Shown: piece after piece, positions 5,900 to 13,022 of the stretch
Numbering within the stretch: position 1 is the first letter of the stretch
Layout: every line of letters starts with the position of its first letter
Assembly: GCA_008974855.1 (NCBI GenBank)
Contig: BFAR01000114.1
Span: 1-13,104 of the forward strand
Direction: 5' to 3'
Source: an archaeon MnTg01
GTDB taxonomy: Archaea; Thermoproteota; Nitrososphaeria; Nitrososphaerales; Nitrosopumilaceae
DNA length: 13,104 nt
The notes under the pieces: model-generated
Told to the model about the DNA's origin: nothing
Seen by the model: only the letters and a program-made list of their open reading frames with translations
Databases searched by the model: none
Program-made: the position numbers and the translations under genes

Positions 5900-6628
5900 A
5901 TGAGTAAACCCGATGATTTCTGGTTAAAAAAAGCAGAATCATTAAAAAAAGAAAGAAAATTTGAAGAATCGCTAAAAGCCTACGATAAAGTTTATTCAAA
6001 AAAGGAAGAAAAAAAATCGCCTGATTATTGGCATTGCAGGGGAATTGGTTTGACAGAAATTGGAAAATATGAAGAAGCCTTAGAATGTTTTGATAAGGAT
6101 TTAGAATTTAACAAAAAAAGCTTTGAGACATTATACCAAAAAGCAGTTGTTCTTTATACACTCAATAAACCTAGAGAAGCAGTAGAATGCTTCAATAAGG
6201 CATGGGAGCTAAAACATGCAGAATTTTTGAAGTTAAATGATCAAGCCCATACTTTAAAAAATCACAAGAAATTCGAAAGAGCAGTCATATATTTTGATGA
6301 TGCAAAAAACGTAAAACCAATTCCTATTCAGTTTTGGCATATTCAGGGATTGGCATTATATGATATCAAAAGATTTGAAGAATCTAATCGATGTTTTGAT
6401 GAGGCTCTAAAATTAGACGAAAATGAACCAGAAGTAATTTATGACAAATCCAAAAGTCAATTGATGCTAAATAACATTGAAGAGTGTTTAACGTTACTAG
6501 AAAAGGCATGCAAGATTGATGTAAATAAAAGAAAAAGATTACTTGTTGACAATAATTTTGAGAAATTACGAAATGATGAAAGGTTTAGGCTAATAAGAGA
6601 TCATGATAGGATACCTGTGTCAGAGTAG
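5900..6628 (+). CDS. Tetratricopeptide repeat (TPR) protein
   Basis: The 242-residue soluble protein consists of about six TPR units of 34 residues, near 6-36, 42-75, 76-109, 110-143, 144-177 and 178-211. Clear examples are the unit with GKYEEALECFDKDLE, the unit with REAVECFNKAWEL and the unit with KRFEESNRCFDEALKLD. It ends in a NNFEKLRNDERFRLI segment, a closing motif often seen at the end of TPR arrays. No signal peptide or membrane helix is present, so it acts in the cytoplasm, presumably as a protein-binding scaffold; the partner is unknown. The gene diverges from membrane paralogue B and converges on the cyclase-like gene with only 23 bp between stops, so transcripts of the two may overlap at their 3' ends. 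Confidence 0.85.
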   Translation: MSKPDDFWLKKAESLKKERKFEESLKAYDKVYSKKEEKKSPDYWHCRGIGLTEIGKYEEALECFDKDLEFNKKSFETLYQKAVVLYTLNKPREAVECFNKAWELKHAEFLKLNDQAHTLKNHKKFERAVIYFDDAKNVKPIPIQFWHIQGLALYDIKRFEESNRCFDEALKLDENEPEVIYDKSKSQLMLNNIEECLTLLEKACKIDVNKRKRLLVDNNFEKLRNDERFRLIRDHDRIPVSE

Positions 6629-6651
6629 AGCTAATAAACAAATGGAACAAT

Positions 6652-7851
6652 TTACCATTCTAGTCTAATCATATCATTTTCAGAAACGCCATTAACTATT
6701 TCCCATTTTACCTGAGTAACAACTCCTTGCTTTGTATCAGGGTCCATGTCTAACATTTTTTTGTCTCTGTCCTGATGCTTTATGTGATACAATCTTGGTT
6801 TATCGATTCCTTCGTTAGTAGGAAAGCTAAATTTGAGGATGAATTTTTGAGTATTTATTAAAAACATGTTTTCATAAAATCGATCTGGCTCCTCTGATTG
6901 ATATCTTACTGCAAATGACTTATTTTCGTCTCCTGAAAATACAGGGTCGTTTAATTTTAGAGTAAATTCCTTACGGAATGGAGAATCAACATTAATTCCT
7001 TTTATTTGTAAATCACGGTTTTTTTCATCAGATGCCTGTACATTGAGTTCTGCAAAATTTTTTTCCACATTAGTAATGATGCCATTTGACACCTCAAAAA
7101 TTGGTTCTTCAGAATTGTTCATAAAATAATATGTCCTTTTTGTATCAAGAAGATTTGTTTTTGAGTTTTTTAGTCCTAAATCAAATTCAACCGAATTATA
7201 TGATATGGTTTTTTTGGATGCACTGAATTCGTCGTGAAGTTTTGGTTTGGCTAGTAATCCTCTTTTTGGTGTGTTAGGATTTCCAAAAGAGTCTCCATAA
7301 ATAGAATAAAGAAGCACAATCTCTTTGTGTTTTAATTGATAGTCATGCATAGGGTGAATGATTTCCTTATAATTATCAGACACTTCAATTAGGCTCTCTG
7401 CCATTGTTGATGTCATTAAAATGTGAGCAGCGTCACCAAGATCCATTACTCGTCGTGCCATAATAATTCCAGGTCCCCAAAAATTTTTGTTTCCTAGCAC
7501 ATCTTCCACTACAAAAATATTCCCACTATGGCATCCAATTCTTACAAAAATTTTATCGGTGTCAACTTTAGTTTTGTTATACTCGTTTAGTTTTTTGTGA
7601 ACTTCAATTGCTAAATTAAGTGGGTGCTCAAGTCCTGCTAAAAATCCAACAGCCATTCCATCCCCAGTAGGGAGAACCAATTTTTCATCTTTAGAGATTG
7701 AAGTGAATGAGTTAGATTCAGAGATACATTGGTTTAGAAACTTAATTTTACTTGTTTGGGTATTTGTAGACATGTCTGGACTTGACAAGCCTACAATATC
7801 TATAAAGAAAAATGATGCGTGAATCAGATTATCAGGAATTTTTAGACCCAT
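6652..7851 (-). CDS. Class III adenylate/guanylate cyclase-like protein with beta-rich C-terminal domain
   Basis: Residues 8-185 of this 399-residue protein form a class III nucleotidyl cyclase homology domain. FFFIDIVGLS places the first metal aspartate at D18, and PTGDGMAVGF gives the second at D64. RIGCHSGNI (104-112) and NFWGPGIIMARRV (123-135) also follow the family order. The transition-state arginine position is R134, but the usual asparagine is I130, the base-selecting lysine position before GD is L60, and the aspartate before WG is N123. The domain may therefore have another nucleotide preference or have lost activity. Residues 200-399 are beta-rich and unrecognised, ending in VKWEIVNG and a terminal RLEW. 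No membrane segment is present. Characterised cyclases make cAMP or cGMP, and some phage-defence relatives make cUMP or cCMP; no effector gene is evident next to it. Confidence 0.8.
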   Translation of the reverse strand: MGLKIPDNLIHASFFFIDIVGLSSPDMSTNTQTSKIKFLNQCISESNSFTSISKDEKLVLPTGDGMAVGFLAGLEHPLNLAIEVHKKLNEYNKTKVDTDKIFVRIGCHSGNIFVVEDVLGNKNFWGPGIIMARRVMDLGDAAHILMTSTMAESLIEVSDNYKEIIHPMHDYQLKHKEIVLLYSIYGDSFGNPNTPKRGLLAKPKLHDEFSASKKTISYNSVEFDLGLKNSKTNLLDTKRTYYFMNNSEEPIFEVSNGIITNVEKNFAELNVQASDEKNRDLQIKGINVDSPFRKEFTLKLNDPVFSGDENKSFAVRYQSEEPDRFYENMFLINTQKFILKFSFPTNEGIDKPRLYHIKHQDRDKKMLDMDPDTKQGVVTQVKWEIVNGVSENDMIRLEW

Positions 7852-7983
7852 TCTATTATCATGGTATAGTATGACAATACTAAAAGATTATTAGAAAAAC
7901 TAGCATTTAGACGATTGGAACTGCCAAGATCTACAACTATCGTTTTATTTTTAATCCATCCATTGTTCTAGTATACAAAATTA
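7852..7983. other. Intergenic region upstream of the cyclase-like gene
   Basis: These 132 bp separate two minus-strand genes. AGTATGACAATACT (7869-7882) has 5-base inverted arms close to the cyclase start, and T-rich tracts near 7940-7955 may include upstream promoter parts. No supported ORF was found. Confidence 0.3.
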
Positions 7984-9906
7984 TTACCAACCCATAGCTG
8001 GTTCCAGAAATATACGCCACGCATTCATTTCTAACCATTCATCATAAAACTCCCAGTCTTGATATTTTGGTAATTCTATTGTTGATGGAATCATGAATGG
8101 GTTAACTCCTTGTTCCATCATGCTAAAAATTTCAGCTCTCAAATCCTGTAGATATTCTCTAACTTCGGTTACTTCAGAAGCTGGTCCATATGGATTTTTG
8201 TGACCAAACATTGCAGTATCAAAATCAAGTTTTTCAACTTCAGTTAGTGTTTGCACCCATCCTTTTGGTGTAAAATCAGGCATTATAGTAAAGGCAAGTC
8301 TTTTTGGTGTTACAATATCAACAATGAAAATAGTTTTTTCATCAGGTAAATAGAAAACTGTCATTCCTTCTCCGTGACTTGGACCAAAGTGATGAAGCTC
8401 AAGTGTTTTTCCACCTAAAACAATCTTTTTTAGATTACCTTCCCAAACTTCATCAGCAACTACGACATTAGGATTTGGATTTTCCAAAAGCCAATCTCGT
8501 GAATCAACATGACTTAGAATTGTAGCTCCTTCGTTTTTGAATACTTGTCCTCCTCCTGAATGATCCCAATGATTATGACTGTAAATTACATATTTGATTG
8601 GTTGATCTGTAATTTCTTCAATAGCTTGAAGCATAACTTCAGAGTGATCTTGATTTATTGGGTCACCTACAATCACGCCGTCATCTGTAACTAAAACCAT
8701 AGAAAATGTACTCATTCCGCCAAAGCTGTAAAGATTTTCAGATACCTCAACTAATTGATAAGGACCATTCTGATATACCACATTCTCTGACTTTGTTTGA
8801 TACCAATCTGATATTGCCTCTCCAATTTCATCTGGAGCATCCTCTTGGATGAAATGCAATCCTGGACCAACATTTACAGTCTTTAGATTCATCAGATTCT
8901 CTGTGGCCCATTGTACAGCCATTTCATTTCCAAGTACTCCTGGTGTTGCATAAATCATCAACATTGGAATCTCAGTAGTCTGTAGCCATTGGTTGTAAGA
9001 TGAAATAATGTCATGAGTATTTTTTGGCTCACCGCCTATTGGAATCTCATTTGGCCATTTCCATACTGGCTTGCGGCTTTCTGGAGTTGGGTATGGTTCA
9101 CTATAGTAATCGAACTCCTCTTCAGATAGTTCCCTTAGAATCATACTAGGCAAGAGTTGTTCAACAAAGATGTTCTGATTCATGATCATTTCTTCTCCAA
9201 TTCCTGGAGTCCTAAAATTCTTGAACATCTCTATCATTTCTTGTGATGGCATTGCATCGTAACTAGGCATTGGCATCAATAATGCTTCCATGAAAGCAAT
9301 TCCTTTGATGTTATCTTCATTGTTTGCAGCATAATTGAATCCCAAACCAGAACCCCAATCATGAATGACTAGTGTGACATCTTTGAGTTCTAGCTCCTCG
9401 ATAAATGCATTCAAGTATCTTGCATGATCATCGAAGCTATAGTCAATATCAGGCTTGTCTGATTTTCCCATGCCAATCAAATCTACTGCAATGGCTCTTC
9501 CATCATCTGAAAGATATGGAATTACGTTTCTCCAAAGATATGATGATGTTGGATTACCGTGAAGAAAAAGAATTGGATCACCTTGCCCTTCATCGATATA
9601 ATGCATTTTAGAGCCTAAAACTTCTACATACTTTGATTCAAATGGAAACTCTGCGCTAATTTCGGGAGTGGTTTCTTCTTGTTCTGACATTATTTGTTCA
9701 ACTGGTTCTGCAATTCCTTTCTGGTACCAGTTACTAGCACTAGAAGGATTTAGGCAAGCATATTTGTCTGAATTAATTCTATACACTAGAACTTTACCGT
9801 CTGAGCACATTACATTTTGTTCGGCAAGCACATTTGAAATTGATGGGGTAATTAAAATAAATACAAAAATTATTGCAAAAGCTATTGAAAATTTTGCATT
9901 AATCAT
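7984..9906 (-). CDS. Exported haloalkane dehalogenase-like hydrolase fused to metallo-beta-lactamase-fold hydrolase
   Basis: The 640-residue protein begins with a Sec-type signal peptide (about 1-28, ending NVLA), followed by a short segment with C34 and C51 that could form a disulfide. Residues 85-370 closely resemble haloalkane dehalogenases of the DhaA/LinB group. HGNP with N118, the nucleophile D183 next to W184 in HDWGSGLGF, the acid E207 in AFMEA and the base H351 in GPGLHF are all present. Residues 380-640 are a metallo-beta-lactamase fold with H444, H446, D448 and H449 (SHNHWDH), H511 (GPSHGEG), D530 and H569, a full dinuclear metal set. Both halves therefore look active. Dehalogenases replace halogen with hydroxyl; the MBL half could be a lactonase, esterase or other hydrolase. 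Acquisition of the dehalogenase half from bacteria is inferred. A TATA-like box precedes the ATG by about 25 nt, and a repeated upstream element lies behind it. Confidence 0.88.
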   Translation of the reverse strand: MINAKFSIAFAIIFVFILITPSISNVLAEQNVMCSDGKVLVYRINSDKYACLNPSSASNWYQKGIAEPVEQIMSEQEETTPEISAEFPFESKYVEVLGSKMHYIDEGQGDPILFLHGNPTSSYLWRNVIPYLSDDGRAIAVDLIGMGKSDKPDIDYSFDDHARYLNAFIEELELKDVTLVIHDWGSGLGFNYAANNEDNIKGIAFMEALLMPMPSYDAMPSQEMIEMFKNFRTPGIGEEMIMNQNIFVEQLLPSMILRELSEEEFDYYSEPYPTPESRKPVWKWPNEIPIGGEPKNTHDIISSYNQWLQTTEIPMLMIYATPGVLGNEMAVQWATENLMNLKTVNVGPGLHFIQEDAPDEIGEAISDWYQTKSENVVYQNGPYQLVEVSENLYSFGGMSTFSMVLVTDDGVIVGDPINQDHSEVMLQAIEEITDQPIKYVIYSHNHWDHSGGGQVFKNEGATILSHVDSRDWLLENPNPNVVVADEVWEGNLKKIVLGGKTLELHHFGPSHGEGMTVFYLPDEKTIFIVDIVTPKRLAFTIMPDFTPKGWVQTLTEVEKLDFDTAMFGHKNPYGPASEVTEVREYLQDLRAEIFSMMEQGVNPFMIPSTIELPKYQDWEFYDEWLEMNAWRIFLEPAMGW

Positions 9907-9925
9907 CTAGTTACCATAAATCGGG

Positions 9926-9935
9926 TTTAATTTAA
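9926..9935 (-). promoter_or_regulatory. TATA-like box of the fusion hydrolase gene
   Basis: On the minus strand the sequence reads TTAAATTAAA, centred about 25 nt before the ATG, consistent with a leaderless transcript. The repeated upstream element starts 20 bp further out. Confidence 0.5.
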
Positions 9936-9954
9936 GTTGGAGTTTTTTTGTTGC

Positions 9955-10020
9955 TAATTCATCTATTAATACAAAGAAGAGTTGGTTCTGAACCTACTTT
10001 TACAGCCAAAATTGATTCAA
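9955..10020 (-). repeat. Upstream element, copy 2 (fusion hydrolase gene)
   Basis: This is the second copy of the element at 3776-3840, with about 55 matches over 67 aligned columns. It carries the perfect palindrome GGTTCTGAACC (9984-9994), the identical 18-base block CTACTTTTACAGCCAAAA (9994-10011) and a second half-site GATTC (10014-10018), 30 bp from the first. Its near edge is 49 nt upstream of the fusion gene ATG, against 46-47 nt for copy 1. The preserved position relative to the promoter argues for a regulatory role. Confidence 0.65.
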
Positions 10021-10049
10021 AACCAAAGGATTTAGCACATATAGCAGAT

Positions 10050-10364
10050 CTATTTTTTAAATTGTCTTTCTAAAAAATCAAAAAACGATTCACCAACAAA
10101 CTCAACTTTATCATCTATGGTTTTTGTTTCTAAATCAGTCAGAAAATGATCGAATATAGTTTCACGTTCGTGTTTTAATGGGGTAGAACAAAAACACATC
10201 TCAGACCATTGAATTATTTTTGGTGCAGTTATTTTTGCGCGTTTCATAGAATTAACTATCTCTTGACCGTCGGGTTTTTGATTCTGAATTGTACCATCAG
10301 TTAGTTTTTGATAAAATTCGCCCATTTTTTCTTCAATGTATTGTGCCTTTATGGAATAAATCAC
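10050..10364 (-). CDS. Conserved-looking hypothetical protein (104 aa, GTG start)
   Basis: The product is a small soluble protein with no membrane helix or signal peptide. Landmarks are FYQKLTDGTIQNQKPDGQE (17-35), SMKRAKIT, IIQWSEMCFCSTPLKHER (50-67) with C57 and C59, and an acidic, aromatic C-terminus. The C-x-C followed by H65 could bind a metal, but there are too few ligands to call a zinc ribbon. The GTG start gives the full N-terminus; a stop lies two codons upstream, and the alternative ATG at 10325 would remove 13 residues that look like part of the fold. It follows the 52-residue coiled-coil gene by 16 bp and is probably cotranscribed with it. I recognise no function, although the composition suggests a family restricted to Thaumarchaeota. 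Confidence 0.7.
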   Translation of the reverse strand: MIYSIKAQYIEEKMGEFYQKLTDGTIQNQKPDGQEIVNSMKRAKITAPKIIQWSEMCFCSTPLKHERETIFDHFLTDLETKTIDDKVEFVGESFFDFLERQFKK

Positions 10365-10380
10365 TAATCATTTTTAGTCC

Positions 10381-10539
10381 TCAAGCAATTTTATTCTTTT
10401 TTCGTAATTTTTCTTGTTCTTTTAGAGCATCTTCAAGCTCTTTGTATTCTCGTTTAAGTTGGATTTTTGTTTCTCTTATTTGACTTGAAATCCAATCAAT
10501 CTTCTTCTGAATCTGCTTGTCTTGAGCATGAAAATCCAT
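10381..10539 (-). CDS. Short coiled-coil protein (52 aa)
   Basis: This 52-residue ORF starts with ATG and encodes a highly charged, almost wholly helical protein. From residue 8 to about 47 hydrophobic residues recur every three to four positions (I, I, I, I, L, L, L, L) between lysine and glutamate, as in a coiled coil. There are no cysteines. The upstream gene end is 16 bp ahead of the 104-residue gene on the same strand, so the two form a likely operon. The gene diverges from the winged-helix gene at 10683 across a 143-bp gap. A small oligomerising or adaptor protein is likely; no specific family is recognised. Coding support comes from its composition, an ATG start and the operon-like spacing. 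Confidence 0.6.
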   Translation of the reverse strand: MDFHAQDKQIQKKIDWISSQIRETKIQLKREYKELEDALKEQEKLRKKNKIA

Positions 10540-10682
10540 TGATGTTCTAGAACTATGACCTACTTTATGTTTCTATGAAAACACTATATGCTACAACTGT
10601 TGTCTTGTACCAAACCAAATCCTTAATCTGTGTAGTAAACGCAATTAGAGTATGGTGATGACAAATATCCAATCTTGATTAC

Positions 10683-11264
10683 ATGGATTTAGAAATCTTG
10701 TATCAGGCCAAAAAATCTAAAAATGGAATTATTCCTGAAGATGTGAGTCAGCAAGACGTTTTTACTCCTAGTATTTGGGAACTTGTTGACAAATTTACTG
10801 CCCTACAAGAAAAAAATCTTCTAATCAAAAATAAGGAGGGCTTGTTCGAATTAACAAAAAAAGGAGTCAATACATTCTGGTACATGGAGTCTCCCTTATG
10901 GATGAATTTGTTGAAACTTTTACGTGTAAAGCCGTTCTCAGATATCCAATGCGCAATGTATCTTGGGGAACCAATACCTGCTGTACAACAAGCCCTTGAC
11001 ATGATTAGAAAAAAAAGTTATGTCTTAATGTCCCCATTAAGGAAAGAAGGAAAACTTCTCAAAATGTATGAGATATTACCAGATGGAATTGAACAGCTAA
11101 CAAAATCCAAGAAAGGTGAAATAGCTTTTGTAAAATCTGGTGACAAATTAGTTGTTGAATTAGACGGTGGGGAAGGAATTCTCTATGAAATAATCGATGA
11201 TCTTGTAAATCCTTTGAGGATGATTAAGACTATATCAAAAGATGAGATAGAAGAACACAAGTAA
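10683..11264 (+). CDS. Predicted double winged-helix protein, possible transcription regulator
   Basis: The 193-residue soluble protein appears to hold two winged-helix domains. The first (about 1-66) has a helix pair ending in ELVDKFTALQEKNLLIKN and a wing followed by FELTKKGVNTFW, a typical wHTH exit. The second (about 72-145) has LLKLLRVKPFSDIQCAMYL, a recognition-helix-like PAVQQALDMIRKKSYV and a wing followed by YEILPDGIEQLTKS. The C-terminal 48 residues are acidic and mixed beta/alpha. This design is common among archaeal MarR- or ArsR-like regulators, but a target cannot be given and other winged-helix roles, such as a protein interaction module, are possible. The ATG follows an AT-rich stretch with AAATAT at about 10662-10668 and diverges from the coiled-coil gene, whose transcription it might affect. 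Confidence 0.65.
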   Translation: MDLEILYQAKKSKNGIIPEDVSQQDVFTPSIWELVDKFTALQEKNLLIKNKEGLFELTKKGVNTFWYMESPLWMNLLKLLRVKPFSDIQCAMYLGEPIPAVQQALDMIRKKSYVLMSPLRKEGKLLKMYEILPDGIEQLTKSKKGEIAFVKSGDKLVVELDGGEGILYEIIDDLVNPLRMIKTISKDEIEEHK

Positions 11265-11379
11265 AATCTTGTTAGAAATACGTATTTTGCATCATCACAC
11301 TTGTCACAAGAAACCATATTAAAACAAAATATTCCCTTCAAAATGGAACGAATAATAAATCCTAGTAAGAATCCTAAAC

Positions 11380-11679
11380 ATGCTCACAAATTCGTCTATC
11401 CGTAAATCTGTCGAAGAATATGTAAAATTAAGATTAAGGGAAATTCCACTCGAATTAGAAAATTCGTTTTTCAAAATAAAACAAATTTGGAAATGCGAAA
11501 ATGAAATAGATTTTTTATATGGTTATTACGTTGGCAAATTAGAGGAAGGTTCCATTCATTATTTATTAAAAGCCAAGCGTTCTTCAATTGATGACTTTGA
11601 TTCATTTGAGATACGAGGAATTATAGAAACATATCGTAAACAACTTTACGATATCATTACAAAATTTTTGTCAAAATAA
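11380..11679 (+). CDS. Hypothetical protein (99 aa)
   Basis: The 99-residue protein has no membrane helix, signal peptide or known motif. It looks mainly helical: an N-terminal SVEEYVKLRLREIPLELEN segment, a middle FLYGYYVGKLEEGSIHYLL segment rich in aromatics, and a C-terminal GIIETYRKQLYDIITKFL helix. Codon use and AT content match the neighbours. A TATA-like ATAATAAA (about 11350-11358) lies some 25 nt before the ATG, supporting this start. The gene stands alone between the winged-helix gene and the convergent ubiquitin-like gene, with 33 bp to the latter. I do not recognise a family. Confidence 0.65.
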   Translation: MLTNSSIRKSVEEYVKLRLREIPLELENSFFKIKQIWKCENEIDFLYGYYVGKLEEGSIHYLLKAKRSSIDDFDSFEIRGIIETYRKQLYDIITKFLSK

Positions 11680-11712
11680 AATCTAGGTTTTTAAAATGCT
11701 TTTTATTTAGCT
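11680..11712. terminator. T-rich convergent intergenic spacer
   Basis: Between two convergent genes the plus strand carries TTTTT and CTTTTTATTT tracts right after the 99-residue gene stop, fitting T-tract termination in archaea. No strong hairpin is seen. Confidence 0.35.
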
Positions 11713-11952
11713 CTAGATTATTTTTAGAACCAAAAAATCTCCGTCTTTTACATTATAATTTACCAATGCTCGATCTGGTTCAAAATCAATCTCAGGCAAT
11801 GTTTCATTGTATAAAGTAAATTTACCATCTTTTGGCAGTCGAAAATGTACCTTTAACGCAAGTATAACGTCTTTTACACGAGTTGATTTCTGAAATGTCG
11901 TTTCCCAATCTCCCTTGCTTGTTTTTAAATTCACAGTGACCTGGTTTGCCAT
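11713..11952 (-). CDS. Ubiquitin-like beta-grasp protein without diglycine tail (79 aa)
   Basis: The 79-residue protein fits a ubiquitin-like beta-grasp order. Two N-terminal strands (QVTVNLKT and WETTFQKS) are followed by a helix (RVKDVILALKVHFRLP), a strand (KFTLYN), a loop and a closing LVNYNVKDGDFLVLKII. The phrase with a turn, DGD, and alternating hydrophobics near the end is the usual ubiquitin-fold signature also seen in YukD/EsaB-like proteins. There is no GG at the C-terminus, so protein conjugation in the ubiquitin/SAMP manner is not expected without processing. The ATG at 11952 is preferred over one nine codons upstream, because the extra residues are a hydrophobic non-fold tail and a TATA-like AGCTAAATAGT lies at 11981-11991, correctly placed only for the shorter form. 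It diverges from the PAC2 gene. Confidence 0.65.
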   Translation of the reverse strand: MANQVTVNLKTSKGDWETTFQKSTRVKDVILALKVHFRLPKDGKFTLYNETLPEIDFEPDRALVNYNVKDGDFLVLKII

Positions 11953-12032
11953 CAAAAATATTACACATAGGAGATACAAAACTATTTAGCTAAATTGAAG
12001 GGTTTAGTAATCATTTTTGGGACAACTATTAA

Positions 12033-12040
12033 TTTAAAAA
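12033..12040 (+). promoter_or_regulatory. TATA-like box of the PAC2 gene
   Basis: TTTAAAAA is centred about 20 nt before the PAC2 gene ATG, slightly closer than average but compatible with a leaderless transcript. The divergent ubiquitin-like gene promoter shares this 103-bp gap. Confidence 0.4.
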
Positions 12041-12055
12041 GAAATTACAGTAACC

Positions 12056-12760
12056 ATGGATTTTATCCAAAAGTCAGAACCAGATTTGAAAAAACCTATT
12101 GTTATTGCAGCGATGCAAGATATGGGAAATGTAGGAAGTATAGTAATTGATTTTATTAATGACAAATTGAACACAAAACAATTCAGAGTAGCAAAATCCT
12201 CCTATCCAAGTTATGTATTAGATTACGGAGGTTACATTGAGTTACCAGACGAAAAATGGGAGTATAGATATGCAGATGATTTGATTGTATTTGGAGGAGG
12301 GAGAAGCCAACCACAAACTAGTGAAGAGCTACACGCATTATGTCAGGATGTAATTGATATTTCAAAAAAATATTCTGCCAAGTTTATTTATACATTAGGT
12401 GGGTTTCACACCAATCGGCAACTAGACAAATCTCCAAAAACATTTGTGACAGCTACCTCAGCACAACTTGCCACACAATTGGAAAAATCAAAGTTTGAAA
12501 TTACACCTCAAAAATCTCTGATAACTGGTTTTAATGGTTTGATATTAGGCTATGCAAAAACAAATGGAATACAGGGAATAGGTTTGTATGGAGAATTAAA
12601 CGATCCAGAAATACCTCAGTATAGAGCAGCTAAAAGCATTATCAAAATATTAGAAAAATTAACCTATCAAAAATTTGGAGACACCACAGAATTTGATATG
12701 ATGGCAAAAGATGTAGATGAAAAAATGAAAAATCATTGGCCGCCAAAATATAGGCAATAA
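12056..12760 (+). CDS. PAC2 (proteasome assembly chaperone) family protein
   Basis: The 234-residue cytoplasmic protein matches the PAC2 family throughout. The N-terminal PIVIAAMQDMGNVGS (14-28) holds the family GxxNVG signature, and a core SKKYSAKFIYTLGGFH segment leads to TNR, then SLITGFNGLILGYAKTNGIQGIGLYGE, the second conserved block, and a helical tail. PAC2 relatives include eukaryotic PAC1/PAC2 and the archaeal PbaA/PbaB proteins, which interact with the proteasome core or act as assembly chaperones; many archaeal members remain uncharacterised. Length is normal for the family and no membrane segment is present. The start ATG follows a TATA-like box. The gene diverges from a ubiquitin-like protein gene, a suggestive but unproven association with protein turnover. 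Confidence 0.85.
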   Translation: MDFIQKSEPDLKKPIVIAAMQDMGNVGSIVIDFINDKLNTKQFRVAKSSYPSYVLDYGGYIELPDEKWEYRYADDLIVFGGGRSQPQTSEELHALCQDVIDISKKYSAKFIYTLGGFHTNRQLDKSPKTFVTATSAQLATQLEKSKFEITPQKSLITGFNGLILGYAKTNGIQGIGLYGELNDPEIPQYRAAKSIIKILEKLTYQKFGDTTEFDMMAKDVDEKMKNHWPPKYRQ

Positions 12761-12791
12761 AAAATTAAGAGGTTGTTAACATTTATGAGGT

Positions 12792-12902
12792 CTAGGTTGC
12801 AACAATCTCAATTGGTTTTTCAATTTTCTTTTTTTGTTCCTCTTTCTGCTTTGCTTTTTCTAACATTTCAAAAATCATTTGATATTCTATCTCATTACAC
12901 AT
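12792..12902 (-). CDS. Small charged protein (36 aa)
   Basis: This 36-residue ORF encodes a helical, highly charged peptide with one cysteine (C2) in MCNEIEYQMIFEMLEKA, a lysine/glutamate-rich middle and a hydrophobic IEIVAT end. A TTTTTATATTTT box on the minus strand (12921-12932) is centred about 26 nt before the ATG, the same geometry seen for the larger genes here, which supports expression. It converges on the PAC2 gene and diverges from the HD-domain gene. Coding is inferred from composition and promoter; function is unknown. Confidence 0.6.
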   Translation of the reverse strand: MCNEIEYQMIFEMLEKAKQKEEQKKKIEKPIEIVAT

Positions 12903-12920
12903 GTAGTTCTAATAGCTTCC

Positions 12921-12932
12921 AAAATATAAAAA
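12921..12932 (-). promoter_or_regulatory. TATA box of the 36-aa ORF
   Basis: The minus strand reads TTTTTATATTTT, a near-ideal archaeal TATA element about 26 nt ahead of the ATG at 12902. Confidence 0.5.
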
Positions 12933-13022
12933 GAAATTTGTTTTAGATAAATTAGATCTACTATTAACAAGTTGACGAATACAACAATATCAGATATCTA
13001 TTTTGCACCACTAAGAATAGTT

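Noticed and set aside
9405-9910. Two plus-strand open frames over the N-terminal part of the fusion hydrolase
   Set aside because: They are antisense to a coding region with intact catalytic motifs and show no protein features of their own.
10748-11002. Minus-strand open frame inside the winged-helix gene
   Set aside because: It is antisense to the longer, better-composed frame and has no promoter.
11953-11979. N-terminal extension of the ubiquitin-like protein by nine codons
   Set aside because: The extra residues are hydrophobic and not part of the fold, and the TATA-like box at 11981-11991 would lie at the start codon itself.
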